Shown here in pieces: positions 34,961 through 47,386 of a stretch of 64,000 bases of DNA (position 1 is the first letter of the stretch; each line of letters starts with the position of its first letter). The translations under genes were made by a program, and so were the position numbers. A model generated the notes under the pieces. It was not told the DNA's origin. It did not search any database and worked only from the letters and a program-made list of their open reading frames with translations. The stretch lies in contig BRKX01000017.1 of assembly GCA_026008535.1 (NCBI GenBank), forward strand, positions 12,106,501-12,170,500, read 5' to 3'. The stretch is from Perilla frutescens. Taxonomy: Eukaryota > Streptophyta > Magnoliopsida > Lamiales > Lamiaceae.

Positions 34961-37896
34961 TATAAAAGCCCAGTCCCGAGGATGGGGACGGGGTTGTTGT
35001 GCGTAAAATAGCATGAAAAATCAGAAATCCAGAGGGTGTTTTTAGAATTAAACTAAGTTAGCGCCTCAAGAACTTAGGCAACTTAACTTTATGATTTGGA
35101 GAAACTATCATTTTCAACGAATCAATAAGGGTCAAAGGGTTCAATCGGGTCAAATGGGTCAAATGAATCACTCGAGTCAAAGGAATGCCAAATCATAGGC
35201 CAACTGAAATTTAAACAGAATCCAAAGACAAACATAGGAGTTTGACTTTTCAAATAAACGAAACCTCATCATAGGTCACATCAACTACGACCCATAGATA
35301 GGTCGTAGTCAAATATATCTTATTTTCCTATTCATAGGACAGATCAAGAAAACAACTTAAGATTAACTTGAACGAGCAGAATCATGCTTGAAAGAAAAAG
35401 CCTTTTGTAGGCTAACAGTAATAACAAGCATTCAAGACTTATTCACAAGTCAACTGAAGATGAATAGATACCAAAATCCTCAACAGGTATGACTATTCAA
35501 ATAACTCGGAATCAATAAAGGTATAGACGGGTATGTCAAAAGATCATGCTTCAGAGACTTTATTGATAATTAGGATTCATAGCATTTAAAACATGCTACT
35601 ATCAAGAATCAAGTTACGCATCTCAAGACTAAATACTAACATCAGAGTACTTAGCAGAAACTTAGCGGAATAAAACATGTAACCATATAGAGCAACAAAC
35701 TTGAAACCTCAGACAATCCCACCAGCAGCACATCACCGGCCTCAGCATCTCAATCTGAAAACATTTGAAAAAGAGGGTGTGAGCACTAATGTACTCAGTG
35801 GGGTTTTATAGAAAACTCTTTAATAAACTTTGGAATATCCAATTATAAACTGGCGGCATATGAAGAGCAAAACGCAAAAGCCCTCTCCATACCCGCAAAA
35901 CCTTTTACTTCCTTTTTGGCGCCTTTCCTGGCTCAAACCTGCTGTCTACTGCACTCTTATGCCTTAGGATGAGAGAGGGGTTACCTCAAGTATCCTCTGA
36001 GTATGCGAGGGGATTACCCAGCAGTGACTCCCTTTACTTTTAAATGTTCAACATTAGTGACACGAGGGTCACGGCATGATAATGTAAATAAACTGTTCTT
36101 TGAGCTCGATAACCTGCTTACAACAGAAGCTATATCCTCCCTTAACTTCCTTCCTTACTTAACCTTAACATTCCTTAACCTTAACTTAGCTAACAATACC
36201 AAGCCTAGGGCATTCGTCCAAGACTAGTTCTTGAATTGAGCACGATCTTGGCCTATAAGGGATTTATAACTTACCCTAAAAGGAAATCCTTAACTATACG
36301 AGCTTTTAACAAAGCATAAACATTTAAATACGAGGAACTGAGCGCGGATAAACATCGATTGCAATTAAAGCAATTCTAAATCTCAGACTAGCATCAATCG
36401 TATTTAAATAATTCTAGCATATCTAAACATACTTGAGAGCTCACTTAACTTATAATAACTTCCTTTACTTATCAAACTCAAATAACAATTCAACAATATT
36501 ATGCATATAATTTCCTTTCCTTTCCTTCCTTTGTACAGAGACTAAACAGGCAGAGCATAAAATATTTTAATTGGATATTCATCTTGCCCTATCATGCTTC
36601 TAGAGCTTAATAGCTCAAACCTTATACTTGGTTTAGAACTACCCACCTCAATGATGACCATTTTGATAACGAGCGCGTAGACGAAACAACGGCTGAAAAT
36701 CCTTCCTCGGGCCTCCTCGGGGTTCACCTCTTCTTTACGAAAGTCGATCAACGACTTAAAACCTTATTCAAGCTCCGCAAAAGGGGACGGAAAATCAAAT
36801 TCGAACGATCGACATTCCGGATGATCGGCCATCGAAAGAGCTTCTATTTGAGTACTCATGGGCATTGTAACTCCAACCGAGGTGAAAGTTATGGCCTTCG
36901 CACGAAAACGTGCCGGAGCTGCCGCAGCAGCCCCGTGCCCGCACACCTCCGCGCTCGTGCATCTCCGCGCGCCCGCGCACCGCCTTGGCCGAGAGGGCAC
37001 CCCCGCGACCGCGAGATCCTCCGCGACCGCGCCACCTGGGCGATTTCCGGCGGTGGAAACTCCTCCTCCACTCCTCCGCGCTCGACTCGCCGAACAAAAC
37101 TACTCGTCTCGGAGGTGCGCTCCCGAAGAGCGCTCCTCGCTCGACTTTAGAAATGGAGGTGAAAGAAGTGAGAAATGAGCAAATGGGAATGAAGGAAGGC
37201 TCCTCTATTTATAGGGGAAATCCAAGCTTCTCCGAGAAGCTTCTTCAGTGCAACAACACTGCTTTAAAAATATCGTGCTCGGTTAAAAGGCGCTTTATTC
37301 AATGTCGAGGTCCAAATGACCTCAGACACGAAATCCAAAAATACCGGGAGGTTCCTTGGCTCGAGTACTATTGAACCAACTTGACTCGGGATAAAGAACG
37401 AGTCATCTTCAAGGAAAACGAGAAAAGATTCTCTTTTCAAAAATAAAGTTACTATTCCACACAAGGGACAAATAAAATTCCCGAGCGTTCAATTGACCTC
37501 AGAATGAAAATCCGGGAACGCCAACGGATTCCTTGAGGAATTTTATATAGGATCTATAGGATAGAGGTTCGAATCAACACACGAAATTTTGCAAATTTCT
37601 AACGATTGCGCTCCTACGGAAAAACACTATTCATAACTCCTTAAACGCGATTTAAATCATCGGGAACTCAAACGACTTCAGATTCAAAATCTGAAAACAC
37701 CGGCATGCTCCTTAGGTCAACACCTTTCAAACGTGACCAAAATCGGCTGCGACTGAGCTGGAATCAAAATTCTCAAAAATACGATTTTACGAAAAATAAC
37801 TCCTAAAATCGCAATTTAGGGCCAAAACATCCTTAACTAGGCTCTAAATAATTTCTTTAATTTTCTAAATAAACTCTGAAAATCTCGGATGTTACA
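34961..37896 (-). repeat. gypsy LTR (5' LTR in element orientation)
   Basis: A near copy of 29165-32121. Its inner edge is mutated to TATAAAAGCCCAG. It lacks a stretch of about 17-20 bases present near 31035 in the other LTR and about 8-13 bases near 36172. The TATA box on the minus strand is at 37206-37213. Confidence 0.88.
37206..37213 (-). promoter_or_regulatory. TATA box in gypsy 5' LTR
   Basis: TATAAATA on the minus strand, in the LTR that would drive transcription of the element. Confidence 0.6.
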
Positions 37897-38755
37897 GTAT
37901 AAACTCCAATAACATATTTACTAAGTATTATATATCAATCATGTTTTTATAATTAAATCATTTACTTATAAATCGTTTACTAAGTATTAATTAAGAATAT
38001 ATTTAGAATTACTATACATTAAGTATAACATAAGATTAATTATAAGTGTTAGATATTGTAAATTTACTAGATATTTATAAATGTATATATACTAAGTATT
38101 ATATATCAAGTTCAAGTATCTATAATTCACACACACATACATATATTTATATGATATCATAAAAATAACGGTATATACCGTACCAATGGTATATACTTTT
38201 GGTGCGATATATACCGATATAACGGTATATGCCGAATTAACGGTATATACCGTCGGTATCGGTATATGCCAGTATACTTCGGTTTTTAAAATTATATATC
38301 GTTACTTTACCGAAAAATCTCGGTACGGTATCATACCTTACCGCAAATACCGATATACCTTAATGTTCGGTATTCTGGTATTTTTTTTGGTACGGTAAGT
38401 ACAGTATGACGGCATGATGGTATGTTTCCCCAGCCCTAAAGGTCCGCACTGGGACAAAAAAAATTCGTGATTTTGTGTAGATAAACTTTGTGACTACAAA
38501 TGAAATACTAATTTGAAATTCAAATATGTCATTTTCAAACAACTTTACACTTTCTCCTCTATTATTTTATAGATTCGATTACTTATTTTGCTTGAGACAT
38601 ATTTTGCATCTTCATTTTCTATTAATATTATGCTTGTTTGTGTTGAGTGCTATTTTATTTGTTTTTAATATATGATTACTTTTTATATACTTGTGTGCTC
38701 ATATTTTATATTTTGTTCAATGAGGTCTATAAAAATTTGCAGTTCATTTCTTTTA

Positions 38756-39127
38756 GGGTAAATTACACTTTGATACCTACATTTTGAATACCTTTTAAAA
38801 AAATGATTGACTTTTTCAACATTAACAAAAAAGTACCTACGTTTTCAAAAAAATTACAAATATAACATTTAACCAATTTTATGATTTGAAAATCATATGT
38901 ATTGATTATATTTTAATATTCTTATTTCTTCAGCCACATATATATGGAAAAAAAATTATCCAATAAAAAAATATTAAATTACAATTAATTACATATGATT
39001 TTAGAACCATAAAATTAATTAAATGTTGAATTTTTTTTTGAAAAAATTGTACTATTTTGTTAATTTAAAAAAATGGATCATTTTTTAAAAATTACCCAAA
39101 ATACAAGTATCAAAGTGTAATTTACCT
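38756..39127. mobile_element. MULE-type MITE, copy 1 (9-bp TSD)
   Basis: GGGTAAATTACACTTTGATA at the left is matched inverted by TATCAAAGTGTAATTTACC at the right. The similarity continues inward for well over 50 bases, so the TIRs are long. TTTCTTTTA at 38747-38755 and 39128-39136 is a perfect 9-bp target duplication, the Mutator signature. The element is 372 bp and non-coding. Confidence 0.85.
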
Positions 39128-39327
39128 TTCTTTTACAAAAATAAAGTTGAGAAGGAATGGAATGCGTTACATAAACACTTAATTCACGTTTTGTACCTTT
39201 TTAGCAGCGTTGTAGTTTTGCTATGACATAAGAATAAATCGTGATAGTGTAGTTTTTGTATAAAGTGTATATATATATATGTATATATAAACATATCATC
39301 AAAATTTACAAATAATTTTCCATCAAT

Positions 39328-39371
<44 letters not shown>

Positions 39372-39549
39372 GGAAAAAATTTCACCTTAATATAGAATAT
39401 AATGCTTAGTCATCATTTCTACGGTAAATGGATAATTTTTAGTTTCATACTAAATCGGCCAGATTTTGGCCACCCCCAAGTTATAAGTTTTGGTATAAAA
39501 TAAATCCATTTTTAGTCTCGGTGGATTGGCCTCTCTCGGACAAAAATTA
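39128..39549. other. spacer with AAT microsatellite
   Basis: (AAT)n runs from about 39330 to 39369. The remainder is AT-rich. A moderately GC segment at 39450-39550 (GGCCAGATTTTGGCC) has no recognised identity. Confidence 0.7.
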
Positions 39550-39596
39550 GAACGAGCTACAATAATTTGAATAAAATAATTTGAATATGATAACGA

Positions 39597-41760
39597 ACAC
39601 TCATCTTGGATAAAAGGAAATGAAAACGCGTGGAGGGTAAAGACTTGGTGAAAAGGTCTGCTAGCTGACATTGAGAAGAGACATGAATAGGAAAAATAAA
39701 CCCTTTCTTGTATTGCTCTCTAGAAAAGTGGCAATCTAAGTCAATGTGTTTAGTACGCTCATGGAACACGAGATTCTTTGTAATATGGACAGCCGCCTGA
39801 TTGTCACAAAAAAGAGAAAGTGGCAAAGGAACTTGAAAATGGAAGGCTTGCAAAAGAGAATGAATCCACATCAACTCACGGACAGTAGCACTCATACTTC
39901 TGTACTCGGCTTCAGCGGTAGACATGGAAATGGATGTTCGTTTCTTGCACCGCCAGGATATAAGAGAAGAACAAAGGAATACACAATACCCTGTGAGGGA
40001 GCGACGGGTGTCTGGACAGGATCCCCAGTCAGCGTCACAATAGGCCGAGAGAGACAATGAGTCATTGACACCAAAAAATAACCCCAGGGATGGACAACCT
40101 TTGAGATATCTGAGCACATGAAGAGAAACTTCCCAATGTGCATGAGATGGAGAAGAAACATATTGACTGAGTTGTTGGACAGCGTATGACAGATCAGGAC
40201 GAGTGAGATTTAAATAAAGTAATTTCCCAACTAACCGATGATATTTGTCTGTATCACTCAAGATGCAAACCAGGAGGGAAAGGTGTGGAAGCTGACTTGC
40301 ATCCCAAGAGTCCAGCAGAGTCGAACAAGTCAAGTATATACTTGCGCTGGCTTAAGTAAGTACCATCACTCGCTCTAGCAATCTCAACCCCGAGGAAATA
40401 TCTAGCAGCACCCAAATCTTTAATGGTGAATGCAGAATGAAAAACAGATTTCACATCACAAATGGAATTAAGAGAGGGTCCAGTAAGGAGAATGTCATCA
40501 ACATATACTAGCAAAGCCATAAACTGATCACCACTCCCTTTAAGAAATAGACAATTATCATCTGTAGACTGTGTAAACCCAAGTGATAAGAGAAGCTTAC
40601 TGAATTCTATGTTCCACTCCCTTGATGCCTACTTCAATCCATACAAACTCTTGACAAGCTTGCACACTTGATTGGGAAGAGCCTTGTGATAGCCCTGTGG
40701 AGGAAGCATATAAATATCATCACTTAAATGCCCATGCAGAAAAGCATTGTTAACATCAATTTGATGGAGAGGCCAAGAGTATGTAGTGGCAAGAGCAATC
40801 AACAGTCTCACAGTCACTAATTTAGCAACTGGAGAGAAAACCTCTTGATAGTCTAATCCATACTCTTGTTTGTATCCTTTAGCCACAAGCCTAGCCTTAA
40901 ATCTTTCCACAGTACCATCAGTGTTCAATTTAACTTTATAGACCCATTTAGAGCCAATGGCCTGTTTTCCAGAGGGTAGAGTAGTAAGCTGCCAAGTGTT
41001 ATTTGATTCTAATGCAAGGAGTTCTTATTCCATAGCATTGGTCCACTCAACATACTCACTAGCTTCCTTATATGAAGAGGGTTCAGTCAGAGAATCCACA
41101 TTGAGCAGGAAAGAGTAGTAGGCAGGAGGAGTAAAAGAGGAAGGGGAAACAAATGGAAAAGTGAGAGGAGTAAGAGAGGATGATTCAGAAGGAAGGCTGG
41201 AATGTGAAATATAGCAGATATAATCCTTTAAATAGGATGGAGGGTTAATTGTTCTGTGACTTCTTCTCACAACAGGAGTATGTGGCAAGTTCTGAACCAA
41301 AGGGGAAGTAGGAGGTTCAGATACACTTCTAGGGGACAAACAGGAGCTGGTCCTGGAGGAATAGATGATACAGGACTATCAAAACTAGGAAAATGAAGTA
41401 CGGGTGTGACTTCAGGACACTACAAGGGGTAAGAATTAGGCACAAACTTGACATCCCTTGAAATAAGAATTTTACAATAATCCAGATTATAAAGAATATA
41501 GCCTTTTCTGTTGACTGCAAAGCCCAAAAATACACATTTATAACACCTGGAGTCTTTGAAGGTAAAACATTAGCAGCATAGCAGAGACAACCAAAAGGTT
41601 GAATAAGTGCCATATCAGGAGATTTGTGAAATAATATCTCATAAGGTGAACTCCAATTAAGAATAGCTGATGGAATTCTGTTGATCAACCATGTAGCATG
41701 AAGGATAGAGTATGGCCAAAACTTACTAGGTAGTCTGCTCTGGAACATAAGAGCCCTAGC
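39597..41760 (-). pseudogene. copia integrase end, RT and RNase H
   Basis: Minus-strand order: integrase C-terminal half (LPSKFWPYSILHATWLINR, from 41748), linker (41339-41025), and RT from 40928 with LVAKGYKQEYGLDY and HQIDVNNAFLHGHL. A stop lies after SLYGLK (40629-40631). RT continues to YVDD at 40494-40505, then LGAARYFLGVEIARA. RNase H follows (40333-39597) with YCDADWGSC, TAEAEYRSM, FCDNQAAVHI and RTKHIDLDCHF, so all acidic residues of the active site are present. Three or four frame breaks prevent translation as a polyprotein. Confidence 0.87.
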
Positions 41761-41837
41761 TACCTGTAAAAGTTGCTTATGCTTTCTTTCTACAACCCCA
41801 TTCTGTTGTGGGCTATAAACACATGATTTCTCATGTA

Positions 41838-44000
41838 TTATACCCTTGTCCTGAAACAGAGTAGCAACAACTGTATTAACAAACTCGGTGCCATTGTCAG
41901 ATCTAAATTCACCTTGGAACCAAATTCAGTTTCTACCATTGCTATAAAGCTCCTCAGCACTGTAAATACCTGTGCTTTGGAGTGAAGCATATAGGTCCAA
42001 GTAGACCTAGAATGATCCTCAACCAACGTTAGGATATATGCAGTGTGTGTGATGCAATCTTCTTTATAGGGTCCCCACAAATCCCCATGGATTAATTCTA
42101 AAGGAACATCACTCCTTCTCTGCAGTAAGGGAAAAGGTTGCCTTTGGTGCTTTGCCCTATTGCAGATTGCACAAGATTGAAAATCATCAAACCCTGTATC
42201 TGGGTAAGAACTTTTAAGCTGGGGTATATGCCTCATACTTCTAAGTGAAGGATGCCCAAGATATTCATGCCATTGTTGCATAGACAAATCTCTTGTGGTT
42301 TGTGTAGAACAAACCTTTTCTGCAGTCATGTGTTTAAAAACATACAATCTTCCTTTCAATTTCCCAATTCCCAGGATATGATCATTTGCTTGGTTTTGTA
42401 TAAGACAATGTGATGGCAGAAAAAGGACTTTTCCTTGTAAATCCTTAGCCATCTGTCCAACTGAAATCAAGTTATGAGTAAAGGCTGGTGCAAACAACAC
42501 ATTCTGCAGCACAATGTCATCATTCAGCCGTACTTCTCCACAGTAATGAGCTGACAAGTTTGAGCCATCTGGCAAGAAAATTTTCTGAGGTTCAGATAAC
42601 TGTCTCAAAGAGTGCATAAGTGCCAAGTTGCAGCACATGTGTATGCTTGCCCCAGAATCCACAATCCAATCTGTTGGCTGAGTATCTTGTGATAGACCAA
42701 ATGCATAGTGACTCATTACAGTATCATCTCTCTTTTGCTTCATGAGTTCTGTGTCTACTAAGTTTATGGCAGCATTAGAAGCACCTCCAGTTCCTGTTGC
42801 TGTGTTCTTAAAATAATTTCCAAGGTACTTGCTTATCTCTTCATGAATGATCTTGTTCATTTCAGTAGGGTGTTCTCCCATGTGGCTTCCCTCATCACCT
42901 CTGGTACTCAGTGTATCATCATTATCAACACAATTGGCTCTATTATTTCGACTATTGTCATTTTTGAAACATTTGTACCAATCTGGAATCCCTACCAATT
43001 CAAAGCAATCATTCTTTTCATGACCTTTACCACCACAGTGACTACACTTTAATTTCTGCTTCTCTTTTTTGGTTAATCTTCGCTTATATCCTTCATATCT
43101 CCATGTATTATCCCTTTGGTTTGAATATAAAGCATTTTGATCTCCTATATCAGCGTAGCAAGTAGAGACTTCCTTCTGATCTTCTACTTGTAGCACCATC
43201 CCATAAGCATTGCTAACTGAGGGTAATGGATCCAGTATGAGAATCTGATTTCGTATTGCTTCTAATGAATCATTTAGACCCATCAAAAATTGCATCAAAC
43301 GTTCATTTTCCTCATTTCTCTTATTTATCTCAGCAGCTCCACATGAGCAGACATGGCAAGGAACTAATAGATTTATCTCATCCCACAGACTTTGCAAGCT
43401 ATGACAATACATCAACACTGATTGATTTCCCTGCGCATAAGTAGCCAATTCCCTACGAAGTTTATAGATCCTTGGTCCATTAGATCTTCTGAATCTCCTA
43501 TTTAATTCATCCCAAAGGTCTTTAGAGGTCTCAATATGTTGAAGACCTCGCCCTAGTTCTTTTGAAATTGAATTCACTATCCACGAAAATACCAAATAAT
43601 CCACATGTAACCATTGTTTATAATCGACCGAATTTTCATCAGGCTCCAACAGACTTCCATCAACAAAATCTAGTTTATTTTTAGCAATTAATCCTCGTTT
43701 AATTGCTCTTGACTAACTATGGAAGTTCTTTCCCGTTAGGAGATCTGTAGTAAGAACCATACCTGGATGGTCATTGGCATGAACATGCAGTACATCATTA
43801 CTTTGAGCTCAGTAGGCAGTCACTTCTCGTTGATTATCATCACGCGATCCAAATCTTCCTGTCGCTACATCAGTATTTCCAAACGCATTTGATCGGTGAC
43901 TGCTCTCTGCATATTCCTCGCCATCATTATTCCCCACAGTAAATCCTCTTTCTTCAAGCACAATTTTGTTCCAAGGCACTCTTCGGTTTTGCTTTGGCAT
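41838..44000 (-). pseudogene. copia gag, protease and integrase N-terminal half
   Basis: Gag starts at 43998-44000 (MPKQNRRVPW) and stays in one frame for 720 codons apart from nonsense codons at 43809-43811 and about 43715. It has a UBN2-type gag, a CCHC knuckle CSHCGGKGHEKNDC near 43030, protease DWIVDSGASIH with intact DSGA near 42660, and GAG-pre-integrase YLGHPSLRSM. The integrase start follows (LELIHGDLWGPY, DHSRSTWTYML). A shift near 41920 ends the frame at 41838. Confidence 0.88.
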
Positions 44001-44148
44001 TTTATCGAACACCAAACAACAAATTTCAAAGCACAAAATTCAATCGGAGAAAATTGCTCAAATTCTGAGCAATAAATGATTCACAATCGGTGAATCACAA
44101 ATCTATCGATAAATCGAACAAAACCAGAAAATTATGGCTCTGGTACCA

Positions 44149-44544
44149 TGAAGAAATTGGAAGGAGATTGAATAACAGAATTCATGATTCAATTTATTTT
44201 CAGAAATTTACGTAGAAAATCACAATCAAAGGGTTTATCCCAGCAGAATAGTTTGCGCTCAAAATATCAGAAAAATTAGTTACAAACTTTGTGTTTCTGT
44301 TATTTATATACATCATGAAAACTAGTAGGAAAATATCTAGCGGATCCGACGGCTACTTTAGTCGATCCGCGCACGCTTGTGTGGATGGCTGAGATCACAG
44401 CATGCTGTCCCAAAACTCCCATGCATGGATGCCAAAATGGTCCTGCAAATAAGGAAAGAAGAATTATAACTGCTGACGTGGAAGCTTCAGTGTCTGCATA
44501 GTGATCAGCTGTAGGAAGCAACTGCATAGTTAGGAACTTCAACA
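44149..44544 (-). repeat. 5' LTR of minus-strand copia, with adjacent PBS
   Basis: On the minus strand it starts TGTTGAAGTTCC (44544 downward) and ends TTTCTTCA at 44149. TGGTACCAGAGCC (44136-44148) follows directly as primer site, one base from the tRNA-Met complement. A TATA box lies at 44301-44310. The length is 396 bases. Confidence 0.82.
44301..44310 (-). promoter_or_regulatory. TATA box of copia LTR
   Basis: TATATAAATA on the minus strand lies about 235 bases into the LTR. Confidence 0.6.
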
Positions 44545-44572
44545 GAACGAGCTATAATCATTTGAATAAAAT

Positions 44573-46062
44573 ATATGCTCAAAGTACCCATTTATGAATC
44601 ATAACATCATCTCATATTTGATCATGCAAGGCAGGGGTAACTCTGGTATATATAGTATGATTGATATGCTGTAATCAGAATTTAACAAATATATGCGTAA
44701 TTTTAACAAAACTTTAAACGAACCTGTAAGACTAATTAATTAAAAGCAGCTTGAAATTTATATACAGTTATTATGTATGTACCAATCACCTTATTTTAGG
44801 GTTATTTTTAGCAAGAAAAACTTGAATAATTACCTTATTTTATAAATTAATTCATTAAAAATATGTTTTACACATAATCAGTATACACATATATATACAC
44901 ACACACACACACTTCATATTACTACAATATATATATATATATATATAAATTAATTATTTTGTGATAAGCATATTTTACATTGAATTATCAATATTAAAAA
45001 AATTATATATACTATTATCAACTAAATTAAAGTGTAAGGTTTTGTTAATTTCAATAATAATGAAGCAAAATATACATTGATCTTGAACATAATTTGGTTG
45101 TTGTGATAATAAATCCTAAATGCGGGTTAGACATAAAATATGGAATGAGATCGAGCAACCTGTTTTAAAAACAAACAAATCTTATGGAAGAAACAAGTGG
45201 CAAAATTATTAGAAAAATACATTTAGGAAATAAAGATTATCTAAAAATAATAAATCTTAATTATGAAAAAACAATCCTAATTAAGATTTATTAACTATGA
45301 GCTAGAAAGTATAAATTCTTATCATAAAATATTTTTTGAATTAAGGCAAAAACCAATATTATATAACTACTAAAATAAAATGTTTTATTTTCTTAAAAGA
45401 AAAGCTTCAAACATTGCTGATATTCATGGGATCAATTCCGAACAGCGAATTGAACCCATAAAATCTAGATGAATCTTTGTAGCAAAATATGCATTTGCTA
45501 ATTCTCGTCGGTAGCATCAAGACTGTTGACTTTCATTCCCATCTATTTTCCTCTCTTCCCCAATTTTCCAAATTTTTACTCTGCTCAGATTTTACGTATC
45601 ACTTTCCAACAAGAGAAAATGAAATTCAAGAAGTGAGGGGTTTAGGATTTGAAATAATTAATGCTTGTATTTATAGAACCATATATTAAAGATTTAAGGC
45701 AGTACCGAAAGCCACCATTTATTTAAAAAAATAATTAAAGATACGAAAATATGAAAAGGTGAATGCTTTGAACAATTTGAATTATCATTCTCTGTTAATA
45801 TTGCATCAACAACAACGATCTGTAATTTGAACAATTTCATTTAATAATGAATCAACTGTGACTTAAATACTTAGTAAGCATGGAGGTGCATGGGATTGGG
45901 AAGTAGAGATATGGGACGGTTGGAATTGTACGGGAAAAAAAAAAAAAACGGTGGGGCAAGGGTGTAGCACGATTCAAACCAATTAACGCAGTAGACAGGG
46001 TCGTCTAAATATTTGTTGGGTCGTGTGCTAATTATAAAATTTGGAATTTTAATATTAAAAAA
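44573..46062. other. AT-rich spacer
   Basis: No supported gene. It holds CA and TA microsatellites at 44896-44947 and an A-run at 45939-45951. On the minus strand TATAAATA near 45670-45677 is followed by a pyrimidine-rich leader-like stretch (45490-45660), but no coding sequence follows it. Confidence 0.5.
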
Positions 46063-46418
46063 AGTAAATTACATTTTGATGTTTACATTTTGGATAATTT
46101 TTTAAAACTAATCCATTTTTCAAAATTAACGAAATGATGCCAATCTTTTCAAAAAATTTACAAATCTTACATTTAATCTATTTTATAGTTCGAAAATCCT
46201 ATGTAATTGATTTTATTTTAAGATATCTTGATTGTAATATTTTTTACACGACCAAGGAAATAGAAATATTTAGATACAATACATAGGATTTTCGGACCGA
46301 AAAATTGATCAATGTTAAATTTGTAATTTTTTAAAGTGGGTACTGTTTTATTAATTTTGAAAAAGTTGGTCATTTTTGAAAAAGAGCTCAAAATGTAATT
46401 ATCAAAGTATAATTTACC
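46063..46418. mobile_element. MULE-type MITE, copy 2
   Basis: Same family as 38756-39127. It starts AGTAAATTACATTTTGATG and ends ATCAAAGTATAATTTACC, with the shared internal words TTTGGATAATTTTTTAAAA and the central AAAATCCTATGTAATTGA. Flanks (TATTAAAA left, TTATTAAAA right) are compatible with a 9-bp duplication but not perfect. The stretch 46419-47022 is AT-rich and empty. Confidence 0.75.
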
Positions 46419-47386
46419 TTATTAAAAAAACACAAAAAAACACCCACAAAAATTGAAAGTACTTTATTTATGTTGTTGATGACATCTCAATACAATCTCA
46501 AACTAATATGAGGAGAGAGTTATATATTTTATTAATTATTAAAAAGATACATGAATTTAAAAATAAAAAATTGAACCCTCTAAATTTAAAAACTCCATGC
46601 AAGAGTAAAAATTCGGAAAGTGATATAAGCCTTTGAATACCCCAATAACCGGCCATGCCAATAGATATAAACCTAGATTAAATTTAGGCATGTAAGAAAA
46701 TCAATATAATTGACCACATCAACATGCATGTTTGCGAAACTTTTCGGCTGTCAATATGTTTTTTAATCTCTTTCTTACTAAAAAAAATTATTTTGATTTT
46801 ATTCGTCATATTTTGACTTTAATATATGGATAGACATTCTCTATTTATATCCACAAACATGCATTATGTCACAATTGAAATAGAACAATCAATTCATTTG
46901 TTAATGCTAAAATTTATACATTTTTTTAATGCGCTGTTATGAAATTGAGTATTTATTTATATTGATTGAGTTGGGCCTTTGTTTATTTATCTCCCAATTA
47001 CTTTTCTATTTTCCATATATATTAGGGTATGGGTAGAGTATTATGGTACCTGTTTTCATATTCGTGTTTAAAAAAAATATCCGTACTCGTCCCCATACCC
47101 GCATGGGTAGCAATTGTTGTACCCGTCCCTATATTCTTTGAGTACCTAACTGCCCATATCTGTACACATTACCCACAATTTAACTAACTATAAAAAAATA
47201 TAAATTTGAAAATATTAAAAAAACTAAAATCATAATAACCATTTGATTAATACAATCTTCATAAAAATTATATTAAATAAATAATTCTACAAACATTACA
47301 ATACTATGAATAACAAAAAAAAAATGAAAGACATTTATGTGAACCTGTAGCAGAAAATCAATTAATTTTCTTTATTTCTTATATAA

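Larger units (their letters stand above)
29165..37896 (-). mobile_element. Ty3/gypsy LARD-type element, non-coding (TSD GTATA)
   Basis: Two LTRs of 2957 and 2936 bases (29165-32121 and 34961-37896) enclose a 2.84 kb interior without any recognisable gag or pol. GTATA flanks both sides (29160-29164, 37897-37901). On the minus strand a primer site TTGGTATCATAGAC follows the right LTR. TTAAGGGGTGTAGTA precedes the left one, after AAATTTCGGGATGAAATTT. This last context is typical for the 3' end of del/Tekay-type chromoviruses. Such elements would need proteins from an autonomous relative to move. Confidence 0.85.
28746..38438. mobile_element. hAT-like MITE rich in GGTATACC, split by gypsy element
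   Basis: The left arm (28746-29164) starts TAGGGGTTGCACGGTAAGG; the right arm (37902-38438) ends CCCCAGCCCTA. The ends are short TAGGG-type inverted termini. Both arms are full of the palindromic words GGTATACC and CGGTAT, about fifteen in the left arm, with AT-rich interiors. Joined across the gypsy insertion (with GTATA as its duplication) they make an element of about 950 bp. The candidate 8-bp flanks (AGGGTAAC and AAGGTCCG) match only partly, so hAT membership is a tentative reading. Confidence 0.6.
39550..44544 (-). mobile_element. Ty1/copia element on minus strand, one LTR lost
   Basis: The 5' LTR (44149-44544) is followed, on the minus strand, by a tRNA-Met-type primer site, gag, protease, integrase, RT and RNase H down to about 39597. 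No 3' LTR or polypurine tract follows. Instead the sequence passes directly into GAACGAGCTACAAT... (39550-39577). That segment repeats, with two mismatches, the sequence just outside the 5' LTR (44545-44572). Coding lesions are few: two nonsense codons in gag, a frameshift in integrase, and breaks in the linker and RT. Confidence 0.85.

Noticed and set aside
36764..37374. The same set of open frames in the right gypsy LTR
   Set aside because: Second copy of the LTR; same reasoning.
42843..43052. Plus-strand frame inside copia gag
   Set aside because: Shadow of the minus-strand gag frame.
45489..45689. A 66-codon plus-strand frame as a small gene
   Set aside because: No recognisable domain, no promoter on that strand, and the other strand has the TATA-like sequence. 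Left as spacer.
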